This document shows, one piece after another, positions 43,655 through 54,200 of a stretch of DNA of 64,000 bases; the first letter of the stretch is position 1; each line of letters starts with the position of its first letter. The notes below the pieces were generated by a model. That model saw only the letters and a program-made list of their open reading frames with translations, was not told the origin of the DNA and ran no database searches. The stretch is from Escarpia spicata (Eukaryota; Annelida; Polychaeta; Sabellida; Siboglinidae). A program made the translations under genes and the position numbers. The stretch lies in contig OZ023207.1 of NCBI GenBank assembly GCA_963995525.1, forward strand, positions 548,501 through 612,500, in the 5' to 3' direction.

Positions 43655-45940
43655 GACATCAGGTTAACTGTCAGTGTCAACTAGACAAACAAGGTTGATC
43701 TGTGATATCACATCAACTGTCAGTGTCAACTAGACAAACAAGGTTGATCTGTGACATCACATCAACTGTCAGTGTCAACTAGACAGACAAGGTTGATCTG
43801 TGAATCACATCAACTGTCAGTGTCAACTAGACAGACAAGGTTGATCTGTGACATCACATCAACTGTCAGTGTCAACTAGACAGACAAGGTCGATCTGTGA
43901 CATCACATCAACTGTCAGTGTCAACTAGACAGACAAGGTCGATCTGTGACATCACATCAACTGTCAGTGTCAACTAGACAGACAAGGTTGATCTGTGAAT
44001 CACATCAACTGTCAGTGTCAACTAGACAGACAAGGTTGATCTGTGAATCACATCAACTGTCAGTGTCAACTAGACAGACAAGGTTGATCTGTGACATCAC
44101 ATCAACTGTCAGTGTCAACTAGACAGACAAGGTTGATCTGTGGCATCACATCAACTGTCAGTGTCAACTAGACAGACAAGGTTGATCTGTGACATCACAT
44201 CAACTGTCAGTGTCAACTAGACAGACAAGGTTGATCTGTGACATCACATCAACTGTCAGTGTCAACTAGACAGACAAGATTGATCTGTGACATCACATCA
44301 ACTGTCAGTGTCAACTAGACAGACAAGGTTGATATGTGGCATCACATCAACTGTCAGTGTCAACTAGACAGACAAGATTGATCTGTGACATCACATCAAC
44401 TGTCAGTGTCAACTAGACAGACAAGATTGATCTGTGGCATCACATCAACTGTCAGTGTCAACTAGACAGACAAGGTTGATCTGTGAATCACATCAACTGT
44501 CAGTGTCAACTAGATAGACAAGGTTGATCTGTGACATCACATCAACAGTCAGTGTCAACTAGACAGACAAGGTTGATCTGTGGCATCACATCAACTGTCA
44601 GTGTCAACTAGACAGACAAGGTTGATCTGTGGCATCACATCAACAGTCAGTGTCAACTAGACAGACAAGATTGATCTGTGACATCGCATCAACTGTCAGT
44701 GTCAACTAGACAGACAAGATTGATCTGTGGCATCGCATCAACTGTCAGTGTCAACTAGACAGACAAGGTTGATCTGTGAATCACATCAACTGTCAGTGTC
44801 AACTAGACAGACAAGGTTGATCTGTGACATCACATCAACTGTCAGTGTCAACTAGACAGACAAGGTTGATATGTGGCATCACATCAACTGTCAGTGTCAA
44901 CTAGACAGACAAGATTGATCTGTGACATCACATCAACTGTCAGTGTCAACTAGACAGACAATGTTGATCTGTGACATCACATCAACTGTCAGTGTCAACT
45001 AGACAGACAAGGTTGATATGTGGCATCACATCAACTGTCAGTGTCAACTAGACAGACAAGATTGATCTGTGACATCACATCAACTGTCAGTGTCAACTAG
45101 ACAGACAATGTTGATCTGTGACATCACATCAACTGTCAGTGTCAACTAGACAGACAAGGTTGATCTGTGACATCACATCAACTGTCAGTGTCAACTAGAC
45201 AGACAAGGTTGATCTGTGACATCACATCAACTGTCAGTGTCAACTTGACAGACAAGGTTGATCTGTGAATCACATCAACTGTCAGTGTCAACTAGACAGA
45301 CAAGGTTGATCTGTGACATCACATCAACTGTCAGTGTCAACTTGACAGACAAGGTTGATCTGTGACATCACATCAACTGTCGGTGTCAACTAGACAGACA
45401 AGGTTGATCTGTGACATCACATCAACTGTCAGTGTCAACTTGACAGACAAGGTTGATCTGTGACATCACATCAACTGTCGGTGTCAACTAGACAGACAAG
45501 GTTGATCTGTGACATCACATCAACTATCAGTGTCAACTAGACAGACAAGGTTGATCTGTGACATCACATCAACTGTCGGTGTCAACTAGACAGACAAGGT
45601 TGATATGTGGCATCACATCAACTGTCAGTGTCAACTAGACAGACAAGGTTGATCTGTGACATCACATCAACTGTCGGTGTCAACTAGACAGACAAGGTTG
45701 ATCTGTGACATCACATCAACTATCAGTGTCAACTAGACAGACAAGGTTGATCTGTGACATCACATCAACTGTCGGTGTCAACTAGACAGACAAGGTTGAT
45801 ATGTGGCATCACATCAACTGTCAGTGTCAACTAGACAGACAAGGTTGATCTGTGACATCACATCAACTGTCGGTGTCAACTAGACAGACAAGGTTGATCT
45901 GTGACATCAAATCAATTGTCAGTGTCAACTTGACAGGTCG
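43655..45940. repeat. 49-bp satellite array, ~47 copies
   Basis: The unit is ATCACATCAACTGTCAGTG plus TCAACTAGACAGACAAGG and TTGATCTGTGAC. Variants (GTGAATCAC, GATATGTGGC, AAGATTG, GTCGGTG) recur in blocks, showing multi-unit duplication. Confidence 0.96.
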
Positions 45941-45944
45941 ACTG

Positions 45945-46325
45945 CCTTCGTAGAACGTCCGACTTGGACCGAACTTGGCCATAGCTTAGTGACCCATGAC
46001 CGTGGCCTGAGACGGTAGCTTTGTGGCGTGAGGTCGTAGATTTGTGGGCTGGGAAAGTAGCTTTGTGGCTTGAAGCGGTAGCGTTGTGGCCTGGGGCCAT
46101 AGATTTGTGGCCTGGTGCCATAGATTTGTGACCTGAGGGCTGTAGCTTTGTGGCCTGAGACGGTAGCCTTGTGGCTTGAGGCCATAGATTTGTGGCCTGG
46201 GGCCATAGATTTGTGGCCTGAGGTCATAGCTTTGTGGCCTGGGGCCATAGATTTATGGCCTGAAGTCGTAGCTTTGTGGCCTGGGACGTTAGATTTGATT
46301 TGAGGGGCCGTAGATTTGTGACCTG
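45945..46325. repeat. 21-bp minisatellite, ~17 copies
   Basis: The unit is GTGGCCTGAGGCCATAGATTT. The TGGCCTGAGGCCA part is palindromic. Three TTGATGGGGATAACCAAC units stand separately at about 46,470-46,525. Confidence 0.9.
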
Positions 46326-46674
46326 CCTCACATGGTTGTCGTTGCTACCACGTGATCCAAACTTGTTTACACATCTGGCATTAGAGGGGGTGTTTTCCTT
46401 TCCGTTTGTAGGTCACAGTTCGCAGTTATTAGCATATATATGACCACATTTAGAAAGATAACATGTCAAGCTTGATGGGGATAACCAACTTGTTGGGGAT
46501 AACCAACTTGATGGGGATAACCAACAAAATTAATTAGAGAGCAGCAGTGGTGACAATCTATAAAACGAATATTAAGGAATGACATTCAGAGGAAATCTCA
46601 AAATTGGTGGATCCGCAATTTTTTTACATAAACAGCATTTATGGAAAATCAGTTTTGCCGACATCCGACTCATT

Positions 46675-47204
46675 TCATTAAGATGGGTGACATATGATGA
46701 CTATAGTCTGTAGTGTCAATTAGTGTCATCTCATGTCAATGTGTCATGGCAATATTGCAGGGGGAGCCACAGGTGGTGTCATATGATCACTATAGTCTGT
46801 AGTGTTAATTAGTGTCTTCTCATGTCAATGTGTCATGGCAATATTGCAGGGGGAACCACGGGTGGTGTCATATGATGACTATAGTCTGTAGTGTCAATTA
46901 GTGTCATCTCATGTCAATGTGTCATGGCAATATTGCAGGGGGAGCCACAGGTGGTGTCATATGATCACTATAGTCTGTAGTGTCAATTAGTGTCATCTCA
47001 TGTCAACGTGTCATGGCAATATTGCAGGGGGAACCACGGGTGGTGTCATATGATGACTATAGTCTGTAGTGTCGATTAGTGTCATCTAATGTCAATGTGT
47101 CATGGCAATATTGCAGGGGAGCCACGGGTGGTGTCATATGATGGCTATAGTCTGTAGTGTCAATTAGTGCCCTCTCATGTCAATGTGTAATGTTGATGTT
47201 GTAG
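46675..47204 (+). repeat. ~89-bp repeat derived from E10 acceptor and exon start, 5 decoy copies
   Basis: Units contain AATATTGCAG, then GGGGAGCCACGGGTGGTGTC and ATATGATGACTATAG. The real junction is TTGTAG / GTGGAGCCACGGGTGTCAAC and CTATGATGACTAC. AGs of the decoys fall at about 46,760, 46,849, 46,938, 47,027 and 47,116. The copies read EPQVVSYD.YSL then TAG and have no donor, so they are exon-edge duplicates and not working exons. Confidence 0.88.
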
Positions 47205-47255
47205 GTGGAGCCACGGGTGTCAACCTATGATGACTACAACAGAGCGTCTGCCCAG
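47205..47255 (+). CDS. STK24/25/26: GCKIII linker exon E10: 17-codon exon
   Basis: The exon runs from acceptor GATGTTGTAG to donor GTAACA, 51 nt, phase 0 to 0. It encodes VEPRVSTYDDYNRASAQ. It is small, with a weaker donor than its neighbours. Support comes from the phase match on both sides and from the fact that the upstream array copies precisely this exon edge. It is the least certain of the linker exons. Confidence 0.6.
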
Positions 47256-47309
47256 GTAACAGGGTGGTAGGGTTAGGGTGATAGCTCACTTCTTTGTTCG
47301 CCTCATCAT

Positions 47310-48185
47310 ATGCTGTGTGTACTGGTCGCATGGGAGAGGTCTGTACTGGTCGTATGGGAGCGGTCTGTACCGGTTACATGGGGAAGGTTTATACTGGTCA
47401 CATGGGAGAGGTCTGCACTGGTCGCATGCTGAGGTCTGTACTGGTCACATGGGGAAGGTCTGTACTGGTTGCATGGTGGAGGTTTCATTATCACTGGGTG
47501 ACACATTACAGATGACACAAATAGATGTCTTAAGGGCTCTCTAGGTGACTCATTGAACTCTCTATGTGACTCATTGAACTCTCTAGGTGACTAATTGAAC
47601 TCTATGTGACTCATTGAACTCTCTAGGTGACTCATTGAACTCTATGTGACTCATTGAACTCTCTAGGTGACTCATTGAACTCTCTGGGTGACTCATTGAA
47701 CTTTCTAGGTGACTCATTGAACTCTCTAAGTGATTCAGAAAACTGTCACCATCTACTTTCAGTTGCCTGAATTGTCATAGTCTGTCAGTGTCTGTCTGCC
47801 TGTCTTTTTCTCGTCATCAAATGTCATAGGACGTTTCTTGGTAGATGTGTCATTGGTCTGTCTGGTCTCATTCTTTGTGGTTGGTCTGTCTGGTCTCATT
47901 CTTTGTGGTTGGTCTGTCTGGTCTCATTCTTTGTGGTTGGTCTGTCTGGTCTCATTCTTTGTGGCTGGTCTGTCTGGTCTCATTCTTTGTGGTTGGTCTG
48001 TCTGGTCTCATTCTTTGTGGTTGGTCTGTCTGGTCTCATTCTTTGTGGTTGGTCTGTCTGGTCCCATTTTTTAGGTCTGTGGTCCACTGCTCTCAATATG
48101 CCTGGCTTCAGCTGCTGCTTAACTTGATCTGCTCAGTGTGATCTGCCAATGTGATCTGCTCAATGTGATCTGCTCAGTGTGATCT
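47310..48185. repeat. cluster of short minisatellites before the giant exon
   Basis: Four small arrays: about 24 bp GTCTGTACTGGTCGCATGGG (47,325-47,485), 19 bp CTCTAGGTGACTCATTGAA (47,535-47,730), 28 bp GGTCTGTCTGGTCTCATTC (47,860-48,070, 8 copies) and GTGATCTGCTCA repeats (48,125-48,185). Confidence 0.9.
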
Positions 48186-48275
48186 TCACAAAAGAAATGT
48201 TTGCCAGTCAATGTGTGTTACTTTCTCTCAGTAGATGTCACCACCCTCACTCTGTTTCAATATTCCGTTCGGCAG

Positions 48276-51200
48276 AGCTTCAGAGATACAACACCAGAAG
48301 GCAGTGTAATTGACAGACACGATGACAGGTCACATGATGACACAACACACGATGACATGTCAGATGATGACACAGCAACACATGATGACATGTCACATGA
48401 TGACACAACAACACACGATGACATGTCACATGATGACACAACAACACACGATGACATGTCACACGATGATATAACAGACGATGACATGTCGCATGATGAC
48501 ACATCACACCATGACACGTCACGCGATGATATAACACATGATGACATGTCGCATGATGACACAACACACGATGACATGTCACATGATGACACGTCACGCG
48601 ATGACACAACATCTGATGAATGTACAGAGGCGTCAGAGTGTAGCTATGCATCAGCTCATAGTTCAGTTGCATCCATAGCTTGTGAAAAGTTGATTGTCTC
48701 TAGAAAAGTGGTTAGACGCACTCTTGACTTGGTTGATCCAGCCATATCACCAAAGGTCTCATCACCAAATGTGTCATCACCCGAGGCTTCATCACCCAAG
48801 GCCTCATCACCCATGGTCTCCAGGAAGTCAGCATCACCTGAGGTCTCATCACCTAAAGCTTTATCACCCAAGGTGTCATCACCCATGGTCTCCAGGAAGT
48901 CAGCACCATCTGAGGTCTCATCACCAAGTGCTTCATCACCCAAGGTGTCATCACCCAAGACTTCATCACCAAAGGTCTCATCACCCATGGTCTCCAGGAA
49001 GTCAGCATCACCCAAGGTCTCATCAGCAAAAATCTCATCACCAAAAGCTTCATCGCCATTGGTCTCAAGAAAATCCATGTCACCCAACGTCTCATTACCC
49101 AAGGTCTCACCACTCAATGTGCCATCACCCATGGTCTTCAGAAAATCCTCATCACCCAAGGTCTCCAGAAAGTCTGCATCACCTAAGACATCATCACCCA
49201 ATGTTTCATCAACCACGACCTCATCACCCACGGTCTCATCTCCCAAAGTCTCCAGGAAGTCAGCATCACCCGAGGTCGCATCAACGCAAATTTCATCACC
49301 CAAAGTCTCATCACCAAAAGCTTCATCACCAATGGTCTTCAGAAAATCCACATCACCCAAGGTCTCTAGAAAATCTGCATCACCCATGACCTCATCACCC
49401 ACGGTCTCATCTCCCAAAGTCTCCAGGAAGTCACCATCACCCAAGATCTCATCACCCAATGCATCATCACTAATAGCCTCATCACCCAAGACACCACACA
49501 AGGTCTCATCACCCAAGACCTCATCACCAATGGTCTCCAGAAAGCCTGCGTCACCCGAGGACTCATCAGCAAAAATCTCGTCACTGAAGGTCTCATCTCC
49601 TAAAGCCTCATCACCCAAGGCTTCATCACCCAAGGTCTCCAGAATGACTGTCATTGAGGATGTTGATAGTGACACACCAAGTGACAGTGACACACTAAGT
49701 GACGATGTCTCCCCTAACGATGCAGTCTACGCAAGACTCACTGGGCGACATTCGCGTGAGTCGTCTTGCCATCACCGCAGTCACGACGAGTGTGACGGTG
49801 ACGAGGCATTGAGTGACATTACTGACAGTGGCATGGCAAATGTGTCATCACGCCGTGACCTCAGTGATGGTGACACGGCGAGTGAGTCATCACGCCGTGA
49901 AGTCAGTGACGGTGACGCGGTGAGTGAGTCTGAGGCATCGACGGTATCGGTGGAGACGGAGGCACTGGTGCTGGTGGCAGAGGGGGTTGAAGGTGCGCGG
50001 TTCTCACGACCCTACGGCTACTGCTCCAAGTCACCATCCTCAGACATCCCAGTCGTGTGGGAGACGGACCGTGAGAACGACGACACAGTGCGACAGTGTG
50101 GCTCCACGGCACACCGCTCCGCCCTGCCCACGGCACACCGCTCCGCCCTGCCCACGGCGCCATCTGTTCACAACACGCACAAGGCACAAGTTAAGTCATC
50201 ACTCGTGGGGGGTGATGACTTGTCCACCACAGGTGATGACCCGACCCGGAAGTTGTCCTCTGCGGGAGGTGATGACTCGTCGAGGAAGTCAACAGACCAT
50301 GATGGTCTAGACAGATCAGCCATGTCACTGGCATCTTCGTCGCTGTCACTGGCGGACTGGCTGGGAGGAACGGCGAACACTCCAGATGACAAAGTGGGCC
50401 TGAGACGGTCTGTCAGTCTGACGGAGAGACGCGAGGTCAAGGACACGACGAGTCCGCTCCAGCGTCGCAACACGACGACAGCGGTCGACAGAAACACGAC
50501 GGCAGCGGGTCGACGTAGGGCCGTCGACTCTCCAGAATCTGTCACTAGTTACTCCTCCGTGTCACCGCATGCGTCACGCCATTACTATGACGACGACTAC
50601 AGCTCTGGTGACACATACATGCGGCGACGACAGCGCGGCGACGACCGGTCCGAGTCTGACTACTCGTACACGGACGGCGCATCGTTGTACAGCTACACTT
50701 ATGATACGGCACGTCACTACGACACGGACACGTCCTACACTGACCACCGCGGTCAGCGGCCCAGGTTCACCCTCGACTCGGACACTGACAGTGACACCCG
50801 TAGTTGGGTGTCTGGGCGGCAACCCAGGGGCGGGGCGGGGCGCGGGAGAAGGGCAGAACGCGGGGCGTGGCGCAGTGGGGACTCCCACTCTGGCTATGAC
50901 TCGGAAGGCAGTAACGTGTATGCGTCACTTAGAAAGATGCGGCGACATTCGACAAAGATGGACACTGGCCGGTCTGACTCGCCATACACTCGCTACACAG
51001 ACTCCCCGTACACAGACTCCCCGTACACAGAGTCTCCGTACACAGAGTCTCGCTACAGACACTCTCACTACACAGACTATGACTACTCAGATGAGACCTT
51101 CACCGAGTCAGACTGGGAACAAGGAAAGCGGCGGAGTGTAGAGAGTGACACGTCAGACTGGGAACGGAGGAAGCGGCGGAGTCGAGAGAGTGACACGTCG

Positions 51201-54200
51201 TACTCTGACACTGACTCAGTGGCATCTTACACTGACATCAACAACACGGCAGACCGGGGACGCAAGACAGCCCGGCCAACAACACGGCGGTCTGACGGGT
51301 CTGAGGGGAGTGAACTAAGCGGTGCAAGCAGCACCCCAAAGGTCAACTCCACGATGACCGCTGTCATGGCCGACGAACGGAAGAGACCAATGTCATCCAC
51401 CATTGGGCACGACTCAGAGACCAAGTCTTCCTTCCACTCACCCCTTGGGCACGACTCAGAGCAACTCACAAGTGACAGTGATTCTGTGTACAGCGAGTCT
51501 AAGACACGAGTTGCCAGCGAGTCAGTAATGGAGTCGGTGCACCGTGACGGTGCACGTGTTGACACGCGACGCACCGAGTGGTCATCTGACGCGACGTCCT
51601 CCGACAGCGACTACACGCGGCCAGTGAGAGAGACGGAGCAAGTGAAACCTGGAGACTATGACGTGCCTGACACTGGCGGTCGACAGACTCACCTCGCCAG
51701 GCTGTCGGAGACGTCAGAGGCAGAAAGTGTCAACGACCTCGTCGAAGAGTCGGCACAACCCAAGGTGACGGCAAGTAGCCCTGGATGCAAGGTCCAACTG
51801 ACATCAAGTAACCCAGCCCATGGAAAAAAAGGTGAAGTGACATCATCTCCAAATAGCCCCGCCTCTGGACGCAAGGGTCAACTTACGTCATCTCCAAATA
51901 GCCCTGCTCCTGGACGCAAGGGTCAACTTATGTCATCTCCAAATAGCCCTACCCCTGGACGCAAGGGTCAACTTACGTCATCTCCAAATAGCCCCGCCCC
52001 TGGACCCAAGGGTCAACTTACGTCATCTCCAAATAGTCCCGCCCCTGGACGCAAAGGTCAACTTACGTCATTTCCAAATAGCCCCGCCCCTGGACGCAAG
52101 GGTCATCTTTCGTCATCTCCAAATAGCCCCGCCCCTGCACGCAAGGGTCAACTTACGTCATCTCCAAATAGCCCCACCCCTGGACGCAAGGATCAACTTA
52201 CGTCATCTCCAAATAGCCCCGCCCCTGGATGCAAGGGTAAGAGAGGTAGGGGTATTGGGCGCCTCAGTCAGCAGACATTGAGTGTGTTTGGCGAGTCGAC
52301 AGACGAGAGTGACTCAGCCGACAGACATGGTCAGGTGACGGGAGACGCCGACACTGATGGGACAGCGTCAAATGGCGGGACAGAGGCCAGGAAGATGGCT
52401 GAACCTAGCCACCGGCGTAATGCCGATCTAAAACGGCATGTGTCAACTGGTGAAACGAGGAGAGACATGAAACCAGGTACAAGTGACTCGGCCAAAGTCA
52501 CTTCTGTTGATAAAAGTGGCATCAAGCTTTTAAGAAGTGACTCGGCCAAAGTCACTTATGTTGAAGAAAGTGGCATCAAGCCTTTAAGAAGAAGTGAATC
52601 AGCCAAAGTCACTTCTGTCGATGGAAGTGGCATCAAGCCTTTAAGAAGAAGTGAATCAACCAAAGTCACTTCTGTCGATGAAAGTGGCATCAAGCCTTTA
52701 AGAAGAAGTGATTCAACCAAAGTCACTTCTGTCGATGGAAGTGGCATCAAGCCTTTAAGAAGAAGTGAACCAACCAATGTTACTTCTGTCGATGAAAGTG
52801 GCATCAAGCCTTTAAGAAGAAGTGACTCGGCCAAAGTCACTTCTGTCGATAAAAGTGGCGTCAAGCCTTTAAGAAGAAGTGAATCAGCCAAAGTCACTTC
52901 TGTCGATGGAAGTGGCGTCAAGCCTTTGAGAAGAAGCGAATCAGCCAAAGTCAATTCTGTCAATGGAAGTGGCGTCAAGCCTTTAAGAAGAAGTGAATCA
53001 GCCAAAGTCACTTCTGTCGATGGAAGTGGCGTCAAGCCTTTACGAAGAAGTGAATCAGCCAAAGTCACTTCTGTCGATGGAAGTGGCATCAAGCCGTTAA
53101 GAGGAAGTGAATCAGCCAAGGTCACTTCTGTCGATGGAAGTGGCATCAAGCCGTTAAGAGGAAGTGAATCAGCCAAGGTCACTTCTGTCGATGGAAGTGG
53201 CATCAAGCCGTTAAGAGGAAGTGAATCAGCCAAGGTCACTTCTGTTGATGGAAGTGGCATCAAGCCATTAAGAGGAAGTGAATCAGCCAAGGTCACTTCT
53301 GTCGATGGAAGTGGCATCAAGCCTTTAAAAAGACGTGAATCAGCCAAAGTCACTTCTGTTGAAGAAACTGGCGTGAAGCCTTTGCCGAGGAAGAAGTCTA
53401 GTAGTGAGAAGAAATGTGTTGAGATTGCTGACGAGGGAAGAAGGACGTCGACAGTGGACGAGGTGCAGTCAGATACGAGTGGACAGGCCACGTCACTCAC
53501 ACACACACACTCTTCTACTAGTGAGACTGACACTTCTGTTAGTCACATGGAACCTAAGAAGACAACGAGGAAAACAGTCAGACGGGAACAGACTGAACCG
53601 TCATCAGCCGACAGTGACTCGGACACTACGGTTCACTCGGACACTTCGGTTCACTTGGACACTATGGTTCACTTGAACACTATGGTTCACTCGGACACTA
53701 CAGTTCAGTCAGACACTTCAGTTCACTCGGACACTTCAGTTCACTCGGACACTTCGGTTCACTCGGACACTTTGGTTCACTCGGACACTTCAGTTCACTC
53801 TGAAACTTCGGTTCACTCAGACACTACGGTTCATTCTGACACTACGGCTGACCTGTTTGCGAGGGACTCTATTCGCTGTAAACAGAAGACAGTGGACAAG
53901 ATGGATGCATTGTCACGGAAGAGACAGGACGCTGTGAATGCGTCACCCGAGAGACATGACAAGGCACGCAACAAGACATACAGCAAGATACATGACAAGG
54001 AACATGACGAGGCACACGACAAGGAACGCGACAAGCCTCACAACAAGGCACGTGACAAGCCTCACGACAAGGCACGCGACAAGCCTCATGACAAGGCACG
54101 TGACAAGCCTCACGACAAGGCACGTGACAAGCCTCACGACAAGGCATGTGACAAGCCTCACAACAAGGCACGCGACAAGGAACGCAACAAGGAACACGAC

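Noticed and set aside
48257..49693. Minus-strand and other-frame long ORFs across E11
   Set aside because: They are shadows of the E11 repeats. The plus frame is the one that matches splice phases and stays open for 8.8 kb.
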